Below the pieces are notes generated by a model, which was given only the letters and a program-made list of their open reading frames with translations, did not search any database and had not been told where the DNA came from. A stretch of DNA of 64,000 nt, taken from the NCBI GenBank assembly GCA_963846585.1, contig CAWJWO010000003.1, positions 1 through 64,000 of the forward strand. Direction: 5' to 3'. Source of the DNA: JAAUTT01 sp963846585. GTDB lineage: Bacteria; Bacteroidota; Bacteroidia; Bacteroidales; JAAUTT01. The position numbers and the translations under genes were made by a program. Numbering within the stretch: position 1 is the first letter of the stretch; the number at the start of each line of letters is the position of its first letter. Below are positions 7,435 to 17,484 of this stretch, in pieces.

Positions 7435-9915
7435 TTACTTTATCGTAAAAGTATCGGTTGAAAGTCCCGGAGCAGTGGCTATAACATGTATTTCTCCTGA
7501 TGTTGATGTACGTTGTATAGTCACGAGTAAGCGACCCTGGTACGCGTTGCGCGTATCTGTTTTATAAGGGCCGACATATTTAAGTTCTCCGTTGTCAAGA
7601 CCAATGAGTTGGCCTTCGCCCTCCACTTTTACCGTAATAGGATTGTTTGCATCTGTCACGTTTAATCCGGCTTTGTCATTAACTTTTATCTCGAATATTT
7701 CAAGATCCCTGGAAAATGGCAATTTAACCGGCATTATTTTAAGCTTTGCGGCTATATTAGTAGTTTGTAATTTTGATGTACTAACCTTATGTCCTTTGAT
7801 GTATCCTACTGCCATAATTTCGCCCTGCTTATAGTCAACAATCCAATCATTAAAGTATATATTATGGGAGATTGTTTTTCGTCCGAGTGAATGGTTGTTA
7901 AGAAACAATTCAACTTCCTCACAATTTGTGGCAGCCCTAACTGTGACTTTAGATTTTTCAGGCCAGTTCCACTTTAGTGATGCCGGTGCGGAACGCCATT
8001 CGTACTTTGGTTTCTCTCCGGTAAGTACAAAAATTTGTAATACAGGGTCTTCTCTCCAATAGGCAGCACGTTGGTAATAACTGGCTTTCTTACCTCCGGC
8101 AAGATCAATAAATCCTGCAAAACTACCCCTTTCTGGTAATTTTCCTGTTTCGCCCAAGTAGTCGATACCTGTCCAAATAAAATCACCTATAACATAGTCA
8201 TTATCGCGAACACCCAGCCAATTATGTACCATGCTACTTACTTCGGTACCTAAACACAGGCGGTGAGGAAAACGCTTGTGGTCAGGTGCATAAGTGCTAT
8301 CACCATATAGACGGTCGATATAATTATACCCGGCAATGTCAAGTTGATCCATAAACCCGTTGCGCGACGAAACAAATGACTGATCGCAGGCTGAAGTGGC
8401 AGGACGAGTGGAATCTTCGTCATGACAAATGGCAATAAGCTTTTTAGCTAATTTCCAGCCATCATCGTTGAACTGATCGGGTACCTCGTTACCAATGCTG
8501 TATAGAATTACGCTTGGATGATTGCGATCGCGGCGCAGCATCGCGCGAAGGTCAGTTTCATACCACTGGTTAAAATAGAGGTGATAGCCAAATTTTGATT
8601 TGCCGCGTGTATTTTCGGTGAAGTCGAGAGTCCAGTCGCGTGTCCATTCGTCAAACGCCTCATCAAAAACGTAAATGCCCAGATTATCACAAAGGTCGTA
8701 AAACTCCGGAGAAAATGGATGATGACTTGTACGGACTGCATTGCAACCCATCTCCTTTAAAAGTCCAAGGCGATAAGCCCATATTGCAGTAGGAACGGCA
8801 TTACCAAAGGATCCGGCGTCCTGATGAAGGCAAACTCCCTTAAGCTTGACTGACTGTCCATTAACCAGTAGTCCAAGATCAGGATTGTATTCCAGTTTAC
8901 GAACACCAAATGTTGTAACGGTTTCGTCAAGTACATGTCCATTGAGCATAAGAGTGCTGCGTAATTTATATAGGTCAGGAGTTTTATCTGACCAAAGATG
9001 AGGATTAGGTAAGTTAACCATCTGAGTGACATGTTGGCCGGGATGCATACTTTCAAGGGTTATCATAGACTCTGTGTTTGCAATAGTTTCATCCCTGGAA
9101 GAAAGCACACTACTGCGTAATGTAATATTTAATTTTTGAGGCTTTACTTTCCAGGGATCCTTAGTCCATGCTTGTAGTTCCTGATCTGTAAAAAAATTAG
9201 GGTCTATAATATAATCAGCCCTTACCAGAGCCTTATCCGATGTAATTTCGGGAGTGGTAATTTTTATTCCACCATCGAGCCTGAAATGTGTATAACCGGT
9301 TGTAATTAATCGCACATGCCTGTATATACCGGATCCTGCATACCAGCGTAATGAAGGTTCCGCTGAATCGTCGACACGTACTGCAATAACATTTGGTGAA
9401 CCATCTTTTTTAAGGTATTCGGTAAGATCGTAGCGGAATCCGATGAAACCATAAGGCTTGCGGCCGAGGAACTGGCCGTTGATCCAAACGTCACTGTTCA
9501 TAAAAATAGCATCAAATTCAATAACTACTTTTTTCAGGGTATCAACCGGAGATATAAAGTGTTTACGGTACCAGCCAATACCATGAGTAAAGTAACCGCC
9601 ATTATTATCTCCGTCCGGGGGAGGATTTACGGGACCTTCTATACTCCAGTCGTGTGGTAGGCTAAGGGTACGCCAATGAGTATCGTCGAAGTCGGGTCGT
9701 TTGGCAGCCGGGTCATCGCCCAACCAGAAACGCCAGCCATTGTCAAATGTAAAAACCTTCCGTGGATTAATGGAATCAGATTTATCAAGTCCTTTGATGA
9801 TTTTGGATTGGCTGTAGGTTGTGGTTACGAACATATTTAATTCTATGAAAAATAGTACCAAAAAAATAAATGATCCCAGTTGGCAAAATTTACCAAAACA
9901 ATTTTTTTCTTCCAT
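7435..9915 (-). CDS. GH2 beta-galactosidase-type glycoside hydrolase
   Basis: Probable exo-acting retaining beta-galactosidase or relative, exported. From the ATG at 9915 (826 aa): signal anchor or peptide (FIFLVLFFIELNMFV), jelly-roll sugar-binding domain (GWRFWLGD...LPHDWSIEGP), Ig-like domain, TIM barrel, then a DUF4982-like domain and a C-terminal beta-sandwich. The acid/base is the Glu of IGNEVPD (about E477) and the nucleophile the Glu of CLGTEVSS (about E558). An upstream in-frame ATG at 10026 would overlap the neighbouring gene and lacks a signal sequence, so 9915 is preferred. Last gene of the five-gene operon; substrate specificity cannot be read from sequence alone. Confidence 0.88.
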   Translation of the reverse strand: MEEKNCFGKFCQLGSFIFLVLFFIELNMFVTTTYSQSKIIKGLDKSDSINPRKVFTFDNGWRFWLGDDPAAKRPDFDDTHWRTLSLPHDWSIEGPVNPPPDGDNNGGYFTHGIGWYRKHFISPVDTLKKVVIEFDAIFMNSDVWINGQFLGRKPYGFIGFRYDLTEYLKKDGSPNVIAVRVDDSAEPSLRWYAGSGIYRHVRLITTGYTHFRLDGGIKITTPEITSDKALVRADYIIDPNFFTDQELQAWTKDPWKVKPQKLNITLRSSVLSSRDETIANTESMITLESMHPGQHVTQMVNLPNPHLWSDKTPDLYKLRSTLMLNGHVLDETVTTFGVRKLEYNPDLGLLVNGQSVKLKGVCLHQDAGSFGNAVPTAIWAYRLGLLKEMGCNAVRTSHHPFSPEFYDLCDNLGIYVFDEAFDEWTRDWTLDFTENTRGKSKFGYHLYFNQWYETDLRAMLRRDRNHPSVILYSIGNEVPDQFNDDGWKLAKKLIAICHDEDSTRPATSACDQSFVSSRNGFMDQLDIAGYNYIDRLYGDSTYAPDHKRFPHRLCLGTEVSSMVHNWLGVRDNDYVIGDFIWTGIDYLGETGKLPERGSFAGFIDLAGGKKASYYQRAAYWREDPVLQIFVLTGEKPKYEWRSAPASLKWNWPEKSKVTVRAATNCEEVELFLNNHSLGRKTISHNIYFNDWIVDYKQGEIMAVGYIKGHKVSTSKLQTTNIAAKLKIMPVKLPFSRDLEIFEIKVNDKAGLNVTDANNPITVKVEGEGQLIGLDNGELKYVGPYKTDTRNAYQGRLLVTIQRTSTSGEIHVIATAPGLSTDTFTIK

Positions 9916-9992
9916 AATACTTTTCAATTTAAATTTACATATGTGAATTAATTGGTGTTTACTGGAAATGGTATTTGTTAAGTAAATATATT

Positions 9993-11984
9993 TCAGGGCA
10001 CCTGAGCAGAAATTCTTGCAACCCAACCACCACCATTCATAAGTTTCACGTTAAGTTTGTCACCCGACTTAACAGTAATTATTTCTTTTACATAATCCGT
10101 TGCATCCCTGTCGGCATTAATTCCATCCTTAAATATCTCAGCTGTATATTCACCGGCACCCAGGAATGAAAGATCTATTGTCAGATCTCTTGGACTCCAG
10201 TTGGTCATAGCACCTATGAACCACTCACTACCTTTTCGCCGTGCAATAGTCACAAATTCAGCTACTTTTCCATCCAGGGGAATTGTCTCGTCAAAAGTAG
10301 TAGGAACTTTTGTAATAAAATCAGTACATTCATGCTCTCTCATGTATATGGTAGGATTATCTGAAAGCATTTGAACAGGTTCTTCAAAAACAATGTATTG
10401 TGCCATTTGATTAACCCTGGTACCTTGGGCCATTGGCATATCATTAACAGGCCTGTAATTTGCTTTATTTGTATTCCTCATGGCTCCGGAGGTATAATCC
10501 ATTGGTCCGGCCTGGTTTCTGATAAAAGGAATAGTAACACAATAGCGGGGTGCATCTAAATTTAGTGCCCACTTAAAGTTTTCCAATCCGTATACTCCTT
10601 CATATCCGACAACATTTGGATATGTGCGTTGCAGTCCGGTTGGCTTGAAAACTCCGTGATAATCAACCATTAAATGATTTTCTGCTGCCAGTTTTGCAAT
10701 ATCATAAGTAGAAGCAACAGCTAACTGATCATCCCGATCAATGAAGTCAATCTTCATACCTTTTATCCCCAATTTTCCAAAAAAAGGAATAGCTTTTTCC
10801 TTCTGCGACATCATATCCTTCCATGAACACCATAATATCAGCCCAACCCCTTTTTGATTACCATATGTAATTAATTGCTCAAGATTTATGTCAGCAATTG
10901 GTTTTGTAAGGTCACCTTCAACATTCCAACCTCCGTCCAATAAAATATATGGAACCTTATATTTTGCAGCGAAATCTATAAAATACCTGTATGTTTCAGT
11001 ATTCTTTCCTGCTTTGAAATTAACATGGGAGATATTCATTGCGTTCCACCAGTCCCATGCAACCTGTCCGACTTTTATCCAGGACAGATTTGTTATACGA
11101 CTTGCTGAAGCAAGTTTCTGTACTATTGAGGCACTAAGAAGGTCTTTATCTTGTTCGCTAATAACAATTGCACGCCACGGAAAACTTCGTGTGCCATTTG
11201 TTTTTGCAATATAATCGGCCCTCTTTGTGGGTACAAGATTTAAGTGGCCATATCCGCCAACTTCAGTTTCCAAAGGATATGGAGCAAATACTCCTTTAAA
11301 TCCTTTACCAGTCTGGTTAATATCAACATACATACCAGGGTAATCTTCAAGGTCCACTTCGAACAATTCAGCTTTCTTGTTTTGTCCAACATCAACTAAA
11401 ACAGGAAGAAAAGCAAGTGAATCTTTCGGGAACCGGGAGAGCTTTATTTCTTTGTAAGTGTTTTCAAATGATGAGTTGAACATCTTCCCCCCACGATAAT
11501 CCCATTGCATTGGGATAAATGCCTTGTGATCATCTGTAAAATTAAAATTTGCTTCTTCATTTTTAATTATGACCTCTCCGGGCATTTTTGTAAAGAAGCG
11601 ATAAGCGATGGCGTCATCATATACTCTGAAGATTATACCATAGTTACCTTTGCAGTTCAATGTCAACTGATTATATATATCATTTATTACAGACTTTACG
11701 TAGTTTATCGTGTTAATTGTATTCTTTACACTTACTGTTTTAGGCGTAATCTTTGCATTATCGCCAAGAACCCCGCCACTTTGTAATGTTAAGGATATTG
11801 CAGATGGAGCAATAATTTGCTGGCCCTTTTGTTGAACCGACCAAAGTAACTTGGCACCGGCTTCAATTTTCACAACAATAGTACCATTCGGTGATTTTAC
11901 TTCATAAACCTTTGCTTTTTGTCCATAAATAGCCACAGAACACAATAAAAGCAGGATAAATAATGATATGTGTTTATTTTTCAT
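9993..11984 (-). CDS. GH97 glycoside hydrolase, probably retaining alpha-galactosidase type
   Basis: A 663-aa exported enzyme: signal peptide (MKNKHISLFILLLLCSVAIYG), N-terminal beta-sandwich (about 25-280), catalytic (beta/alpha)8 barrel (about 290-560), and a C-terminal all-beta domain. Family 97 contains inverting alpha-glucosidases (SusB type) and retaining alpha-galactosidases. The Asp of GMKIDFIDRDD (D413) and Glu of VVGYEGVYG (E462) fall close to the nucleophile and acid/base positions described for a retaining Bacteroides enzyme, which suggests the alpha-galactosidase branch. That assignment is inferred. It lies between two GH2 genes with gaps of 77 and 42 bp. Confidence 0.88.
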   Translation of the reverse strand: MKNKHISLFILLLLCSVAIYGQKAKVYEVKSPNGTIVVKIEAGAKLLWSVQQKGQQIIAPSAISLTLQSGGVLGDNAKITPKTVSVKNTINTINYVKSVINDIYNQLTLNCKGNYGIIFRVYDDAIAYRFFTKMPGEVIIKNEEANFNFTDDHKAFIPMQWDYRGGKMFNSSFENTYKEIKLSRFPKDSLAFLPVLVDVGQNKKAELFEVDLEDYPGMYVDINQTGKGFKGVFAPYPLETEVGGYGHLNLVPTKRADYIAKTNGTRSFPWRAIVISEQDKDLLSASIVQKLASASRITNLSWIKVGQVAWDWWNAMNISHVNFKAGKNTETYRYFIDFAAKYKVPYILLDGGWNVEGDLTKPIADINLEQLITYGNQKGVGLILWCSWKDMMSQKEKAIPFFGKLGIKGMKIDFIDRDDQLAVASTYDIAKLAAENHLMVDYHGVFKPTGLQRTYPNVVGYEGVYGLENFKWALNLDAPRYCVTIPFIRNQAGPMDYTSGAMRNTNKANYRPVNDMPMAQGTRVNQMAQYIVFEEPVQMLSDNPTIYMREHECTDFITKVPTTFDETIPLDGKVAEFVTIARRKGSEWFIGAMTNWSPRDLTIDLSFLGAGEYTAEIFKDGINADRDATDYVKEIITVKSGDKLNVKLMNGGGWVARISAQVP

Positions 11985-12026
11985 AGTTATTTAATTTGTT
12001 AAAATTTTGTTAATTGAACATATTAC

Positions 12027-14447
12027 TTATTCGCTTATTAACTCTATCGAAGTATCCGGTATGCCTTGCGAAGTGGCTGTCAGCTTAATAGAGCCACCTG
12101 TGCCGGCAGACTGGATTATAACAATACACCTGCCATGGAAAGCTTTCCGTTTGGGTGATTTGTAATTTTCAATACTTGAAAGATCTCCATTGTCAACTCC
12201 GATAATCTTACCTTCTCCGCTAATTTTAAAATTTACCCGGTTATCAGCAAAAAGCGCCCTGTTTCCATTTTTATCCAGCAATTGAACTTCAACAATGGAA
12301 ATATCCTCATTGTTGGCCTTTAACTTTTTTGAATCAGTTTTGAGTAGTAATTTTACCGGTTCAGAAACAACATTTAGTTTAGCAGTAAGCTTTTTGCCGT
12401 CAACACTTTTCGCTATAGCATTTAATTCACCGGTTTCGTATTGGACATTCCACCATACGCAGGAATTGGCCGGATCAGATTTCTTTTTACCAAAAGACTT
12501 TCCGTTAATAAACAATTCTACTTCTTTACAGTTGGTAAAGGCCATAACCACCACAGAATCCCCATTTTTGTAATTCCAGTGTTCATCCTGACCGGATGAA
12601 TTTAAAAAACCTCTTATATTTAACATTGGATCTTTTGATGGATCATCTGAAGCTTTCTTTTTACGTGCTATAAGATAAAGCACCGGTTTTTCCGTCCACA
12701 TTGCCTGGCGCCAATAATATATTGGTTTTTCCATCGAGGTCAGATCAAGTAATCCGAAATCTGCAGCATGATTCGGAAATGGGCCGGCTTCACCCATGTA
12801 ATCAACACCTGTCCAGAGAAATTGCCCACTAATGAAATTGTTGTTTTTAACAGCAACCCAGGCAGCATAATCATGAGAGTTCTCGCTTCCAAATATAATT
12901 CGTTCAGGATATTGTTTATGATCCTTTTCGTAAGCCCATTCGGTATAATTATACCCTGCAATATCCAATTCAGCGGGCAAATTAAGTTTGTTTGAAATTG
13001 CGTTAACCGCTATTGCCATTGTCACAGGTCTCGATGTGTCGATGCTTTTAACAATACCAGTTAATTTATGTGCGATATCAACCATCCTGGTGAAATCAGG
13101 TTTTTCAGTACTGTAGTCTTTAGCCGTTGGATCTGTATAAGGATCTTTGTTGTAGTCGAGTTCGTTTCCGATACTCCAGAGTATAATACTGGGATGATTT
13201 ATATCCCGAAACACCATACCGGATAAATCTTTTTCACTACTTTGTTCAAAAACATCTCCATATCCATCCAGTCCCGGTTTACCAATTGTCCATCCCTCAA
13301 TCCATTTGCATTTGTTGTATTCCCATTCATCGAATGCTTCATCCATTACAAGAAAACCCATCTGGTCACACAGATCAAGAAATTCAGGGGCAGGAGGGTT
13401 ATGGCTTGTACGAATGGCATTACATCCAACTGCCTTTAACTTTTCAAGCCGTATTCTCCATAATTTTTCCGGAACTGCTGCACCTAAACAACCTCCATCA
13501 TGATGCATGCAAACACCTTTGAGTTTAATATTTTCCCCGTTAAGAAAGAATCCTTTATTTGCATCGAATTTTATAGTACGGATGCCAAATGGTGTTTCAT
13601 ATTCATCGATGACATTGGTACCCGATATAATTTTTGTTATTACCTTATAAAGATATGGATTTTCGGTATCCCACAGTATAGGATTTTTTATGCTGAGATT
13701 CTGATTTACAGATGTTAAACTGTCAGACAACTGAACATTGGTTTCGCCGCTTGCCACTTCTTTACCATACATGCCAACCAGGGCTGATAAAAGTTTGACT
13801 GGTTTGTTGACTTTGTTATCATTTGATATAATGGTTTTTACTTTTACGTTAGCAAAAGAAGGAGAAACGTCAGAAGTAAAAACTTGTGAACCCCATTGTG
13901 CCACATGAATCTTATCCGTGGCAAAAAGCCATACATGGCGATATATCCCTGAACCGCTATACCATCTTGTATCTGCATATTTCATATGATCAACACGAAC
14001 TGTAATTACATTCTTCTTTCCAAATTCTAAATATGGAGTAATGTTATAATAAAAACTTGTGTAACCATAGGCATGTTTTCCGACATATTTTCCATTAACC
14101 CAAACCTCGCTATTGCAATAAACTCCGTCGAATTGAATAGTTACAGTTTTACCGGAATAATCCTGAGGGATATCAAATTTTTTCCGGTACCAGCCAATTC
14201 CGGCGGGAAGATAGCCTGTACAACTGGCATACTGTTTATTAAAATCACCTTCGATATTCCAATCGTGAGGTAGATTAACAGACCGCCACAGGGAATCGTC
14301 AAACATTGGATCTTTAGCCTTGTTTAAATCACCCAGGTGAAATTTCCAACCCAAATCAAACAACAATTTTTCCCGTGTAATTGACTGTGAAAAAGCCATA
14401 TTACTAAATACTGTCAGAAGAATAATTACCCATAATTTATTTTTCAT
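12027..14447 (-). CDS. GH2 beta-galactosidase-type glycoside hydrolase (second copy)
   Basis: An 806-aa exported GH2 enzyme with the same architecture as the copy at 7435-9915 but clearly diverged: signal peptide (MKNKLWVIILLTVFSNMAFS), sugar-binding domain, Ig-like domain, TIM barrel, DUF4982-like region and a terminal beta domain. The acid/base is the Glu of SIGNELDY (about E429) and the nucleophile the Glu of FGSENSHD (about E522). The start at 14447 (second Met of MTMKN) gives the cleaner signal peptide. Two paralogues in one operon suggest action on two different beta-galactoside linkages or chain positions. Confidence 0.88.
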   Translation of the reverse strand: MKNKLWVIILLTVFSNMAFSQSITREKLLFDLGWKFHLGDLNKAKDPMFDDSLWRSVNLPHDWNIEGDFNKQYASCTGYLPAGIGWYRKKFDIPQDYSGKTVTIQFDGVYCNSEVWVNGKYVGKHAYGYTSFYYNITPYLEFGKKNVITVRVDHMKYADTRWYSGSGIYRHVWLFATDKIHVAQWGSQVFTSDVSPSFANVKVKTIISNDNKVNKPVKLLSALVGMYGKEVASGETNVQLSDSLTSVNQNLSIKNPILWDTENPYLYKVITKIISGTNVIDEYETPFGIRTIKFDANKGFFLNGENIKLKGVCMHHDGGCLGAAVPEKLWRIRLEKLKAVGCNAIRTSHNPPAPEFLDLCDQMGFLVMDEAFDEWEYNKCKWIEGWTIGKPGLDGYGDVFEQSSEKDLSGMVFRDINHPSIILWSIGNELDYNKDPYTDPTAKDYSTEKPDFTRMVDIAHKLTGIVKSIDTSRPVTMAIAVNAISNKLNLPAELDIAGYNYTEWAYEKDHKQYPERIIFGSENSHDYAAWVAVKNNNFISGQFLWTGVDYMGEAGPFPNHAADFGLLDLTSMEKPIYYWRQAMWTEKPVLYLIARKKKASDDPSKDPMLNIRGFLNSSGQDEHWNYKNGDSVVVMAFTNCKEVELFINGKSFGKKKSDPANSCVWWNVQYETGELNAIAKSVDGKKLTAKLNVVSEPVKLLLKTDSKKLKANNEDISIVEVQLLDKNGNRALFADNRVNFKISGEGKIIGVDNGDLSSIENYKSPKRKAFHGRCIVIIQSAGTGGSIKLTATSQGIPDTSIELISE

Positions 14448-14630
14448 TGTCACAGATTTTATATTTAATAATCCATACTTTGATAATTTATTTTTGATAG
14501 GTCAGCTTCAAGGCTGCTTTATAACCATTCTGCCTGTTTTGGAAAACACTGATTTGTTCGTATACTGAGATATGTGCAATTTTATTTGGATGGTATTCCA
14601 GCTACTTGTTGTTAAAAGATTTAATCAGTA

Positions 14631-15626
14631 TTAACGCTGAACATCATTAATATCCGGCAGTCCCTTTTTATTTAGCATTTGTATGGCTGTACAGGTGCCC
14701 AGATCCGGATTATCCCATGCCGAAAGAATCCAAACCACTTTTTTATCAGGGGTCACTTCAAAGGCTTGCACCGAACCTGCCCATTCCTCAGTATTATGGT
14801 TGCCGCCAACCCAGTTGCAAATGATGGTATTTCCATTAGTAAGCCGGTTAGCTGTTTGGCTGTTATATAATTTAAAAGGCACGTCGGCCTGAGTAAGCTC
14901 CCAGACAGTTTTACCCGAATGATCCACCTCCCGTGTATATCCGGCACCATCGCCCGAGAACATTACATCTCCGTTGGCCAGTTTCATGGCAGACCAGGGT
15001 GATTGCGCATCAACCGACCATAGTTCTTTGCCATCCATGTCAAATTCCTTCACCTTACCTTCTTTCATAAGCCCGACCATAATGGTCTTGTCCTTCGTCC
15101 ACCTGACATGGCGGAACTGTCCGTGAGTATTGGTGGAGATGGTTGGAATAATAATTTCCTTAAGCGTTTGGCTGGTGAGAGTGTTTATAATAAGTACCTT
15201 TGCAGGGTTGCCGTTAAGTACCATCAACACGCTGTCTTTACCTATAGGTTCACAGGAATGGGTCTCGGTTCCTTTGGGGCAATCAAATTTCCAGATAATT
15301 TTCTTATCAGGGGTCATCAATCCTGCCCCGGACATTTTCGCATAGACGATATTACCGGTGGGCAGCATGGTCACATCGTCGAATTCCTGGATTATATCTT
15401 GCGAAGGTCTCAATGAAATCGTATACTGCCATACCAACTTACCATTTCTGACAATGGACATTTTCTGTGAATCCGGATGACGGGTATCCCATTCTCCCAC
15501 CATTATAAAAGATTTGTGCTTAAGTCCATTTTCTTTAACAGAATGATTGGTTTGAGCGAAGCTATTTTTCCCTGGTGTGAGTAGGGCGGCTATTAGCAGG
15601 CAGCTTAAAGGTATTATTTTTCTCAT
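14631..15626 (-). CDS. exported beta-propeller protein of the glycan operon
   Basis: 331 aa: signal peptide (MRKIIPLSCLLIAALLTPGKNSFA) then repeated blade-like segments of the type GKxVWxYT / LPTGNIVYAKMSG / LANGDVMFSGDGAG / TNGNTIICNWVGG, typical of PQQ-like or arylsulfotransferase-like propellers. No catalytic residues are recognised. Only 19 bp separates it from the GH27 gene upstream, so the two are almost certainly co-transcribed. A role in binding or processing the same glycan is inferred from context. It could be a lyase or hydrolase of undescribed type. Confidence 0.7.
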   Translation of the reverse strand: MRKIIPLSCLLIAALLTPGKNSFAQTNHSVKENGLKHKSFIMVGEWDTRHPDSQKMSIVRNGKLVWQYTISLRPSQDIIQEFDDVTMLPTGNIVYAKMSGAGLMTPDKKIIWKFDCPKGTETHSCEPIGKDSVLMVLNGNPAKVLIINTLTSQTLKEIIIPTISTNTHGQFRHVRWTKDKTIMVGLMKEGKVKEFDMDGKELWSVDAQSPWSAMKLANGDVMFSGDGAGYTREVDHSGKTVWELTQADVPFKLYNSQTANRLTNGNTIICNWVGGNHNTEEWAGSVQAFEVTPDKKVVWILSAWDNPDLGTCTAIQMLNKKGLPDINDVQR

Positions 15627-15645
15627 TAATGGCTGTAATTTAATC

Positions 15646-16878
15646 TTATTTCACTTTGGTTAACCTAAGTAATAATACATCATGTGTTGCTAAATCCGTT
15701 TTAAGTACCTGAGATGTTGTACCCGTTTTCTTTTTTTTCCATAAATCTAATAAAGCATAGGTATCATGTCCGGTGTTTAGGGTACGTTTTGCAAATTTAT
15801 CTTCAATAAGATATTCTTTCCAGTTAAAGCTTAACAATTGCGGTTTTGAAGAACGATTAAAAAAGCATATCGCCCAATCACCGTTCCAAAGTGGTTTTAC
15901 CCAGGTTTCGACACTATCTTTAACCGCATATTTGAATGCTTCAATTCCCAAAGAATCCTGATCGATAGCTATCACTTCTTTATTTGTAAGCACTTCCAGG
16001 GTCTCCTTGCTCATTTTACGAAGGTCATTGCCTGCAATTAATGGTGCGGCTATCATGGCCCACATGCTGAAATGTGCACGGTTTTCTTCGGGTGTGAGAT
16101 GGCCATTTCCCACCTCCAGCATATCCGGGTCGTTCCAGTGGCCGGGACCGGCATATTCCCTCAGACCAGCCTGCATATCCAGAATCCTGGTAATTGAATT
16201 CTTAATGTAGGTACTATGCTGTTCATCCACATCCCATGAGTTACAAATATCACCTGTTGTGCGCCAAAGGTGGCCTACATCGGCTGCCCAAAGCCAGGGT
16301 TTGTTATTGCCCCATTCGCACATGCTAAAAACCATTGGCCTTCCGGCGGCATGGATGGCATCACGCATGGTAGTATAGGCGCCAATGGCGTTAATTCCGT
16401 CACTCTCGCACCAGTCATATTTAAGGTAATCGGCTCCCCACTTAACGAACATGATCGCATCCTGGAACTCATGACCGCGGCTGGCGACATAGCCGCCACA
16501 GGTACGATAGCCTGCATCCGAATAAAGGCCGAGTTTTAAGCCCTTTGAATGTATATAGTCCGCCATGGCTTTCATTCCACCGGGAAACCTTTTTTTATCT
16601 ACGGTGAGAAAACCCAGGCTATCCCTTGGTCCAGTCCAGTTGTCGTCAATAATGACGTAAGTATAGCCTGCATCTTTCATTCCGGATGAAACGATAATAT
16701 CGGCCATTTGCCGAATCAATACTTCGTTGAAATTTCCGGCAAATGTATTGAAGGTGTTCCAGCCCATCGGCGGTGTTTTTGCCAGGTTGTCGAATTTCTG
16801 GGCGTGAGCAGTTAAAAAACTGCCAAACAACAGCGCCACCAAAGTATATCTGATTGATTTATTATTGAAAAAAACCAT
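15646..16878 (-). CDS. GH27 alpha-galactosidase
   Basis: Releases terminal alpha-galactose (some relatives remove alpha-N-acetylgalactosamine or beta-L-arabinopyranose). 410 aa with a signal peptide (YTLVALLFGSFLTAHA), the family N-terminal signature TPPMGWNTFNTF, nucleophile D155 in YLKYDWC, and acid/base D210 in RTTGDICNSW, then a short C-terminal beta domain. First gene of the minus-strand operon. With two beta-galactosidase-type enzymes and a GH97 it points to a galactose-rich glycan such as a galactoside-decorated plant polymer or oligosaccharide; no SusC/SusD transporter is present in the window. Confidence 0.9.
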   Translation of the reverse strand: MVFFNNKSIRYTLVALLFGSFLTAHAQKFDNLAKTPPMGWNTFNTFAGNFNEVLIRQMADIIVSSGMKDAGYTYVIIDDNWTGPRDSLGFLTVDKKRFPGGMKAMADYIHSKGLKLGLYSDAGYRTCGGYVASRGHEFQDAIMFVKWGADYLKYDWCESDGINAIGAYTTMRDAIHAAGRPMVFSMCEWGNNKPWLWAADVGHLWRTTGDICNSWDVDEQHSTYIKNSITRILDMQAGLREYAGPGHWNDPDMLEVGNGHLTPEENRAHFSMWAMIAAPLIAGNDLRKMSKETLEVLTNKEVIAIDQDSLGIEAFKYAVKDSVETWVKPLWNGDWAICFFNRSSKPQLLSFNWKEYLIEDKFAKRTLNTGHDTYALLDLWKKKKTGTTSQVLKTDLATHDVLLLRLTKVK

Positions 16879-16904
16879 GATTAGAATTGAGTTTTATAGT
16901 TACG

Positions 16905-16997
16905 TAATCGATTAAGTAAAACTAAAAATTAATTTTAAATTTTCTATTGGTTTGGCAATAATTTTTTTAATCCAGTTTTGTAATTAAATAATCGATT
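16905..16997. promoter_or_regulatory. paired TAATCGATTA-type palindromes, candidate operators of the glycan operon
   Basis: A perfect palindrome TAATCGATTA lies at 16905-16914, 27 bp upstream of the GH27 ATG, and AATCGATT recurs at 16990-16997, 85 bp away (about eight helical turns). The central-CG symmetry resembles operators of LacI-type regulators, and the spacing would allow looping. No regulator gene is nearby, so this is inference. Confidence 0.4.
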
Positions 16998-17041
16998 TTA
17001 TACTTTTATCGGGAAATATTAATTTATTTATATACATTAAT

Positions 17042-17056
17042 CTAACTGACAGTTAG
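17042..17056. promoter_or_regulatory. palindrome just upstream of the DUF3127 gene
   Basis: CTAACTG-A-CAGTTAG is a perfect 7-bp inverted repeat around one base, ending 21 bp before the ATG at 17078. It could be an operator or a leader hairpin. Confidence 0.35.
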
Positions 17057-17077
17057 GAACTAACTTAATAACTCAAT

Positions 17078-17449
17078 ATGGAACTTTCCGGTAAAATTAT
17101 TCAGATATTACCTGCCCAGCAGGGTCAATCATCTAAAGGACCATGGCAAAAGCAGGACTTTATCATCGAAACACAGGACCAATTCCCCAAAAAAATTTGT
17201 ATTGCCGTATGGAACAATAAATTTACTGTAAATGAATTGGAAGGATGCATCGTAAATGTTTATGCCGATGTTGAGAGCAGGGAATTCAACGGGAAATGGT
17301 ATACAGATATAAAAGCCTGGAAGATTGAAAAACTAATTGAAAGTCAATCCCCTAAGAATAAGGAAATTGATATCAGTGCAGGCACAGTTAAAACTGATCT
17401 TCCCTGGGAGAAGGATAATTCTGATGTGTCAGACGACCTTCCCTTTTAA
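17078..17449 (+). CDS. DUF3127 OB-fold-like protein with an SSB-like acidic tail
   Basis: 123 aa. The first ~90 residues (MELSGKIIQILPAQQG...VWNNKFTVNELEGCIVNVYADVESREFNGKWYTDIKAWKIEK) fit the small DUF3127 family, predicted OB-fold. The last residues, DNSDVSDDLPF, match the Asp-rich tail ending in Pro-Phe by which bacterial single-stranded DNA-binding proteins recruit repair and replication partners. A role in binding nucleic acid and docking SSB partners is inferred. It is divergently placed from the glycan operon. Confidence 0.75.
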   Translation: MELSGKIIQILPAQQGQSSKGPWQKQDFIIETQDQFPKKICIAVWNNKFTVNELEGCIVNVYADVESREFNGKWYTDIKAWKIEKLIESQSPKNKEIDISAGTVKTDLPWEKDNSDVSDDLPF

Positions 17450-17484
17450 ACGAAGTCTGTAAAAAAACACCAATTTTTTAACCT

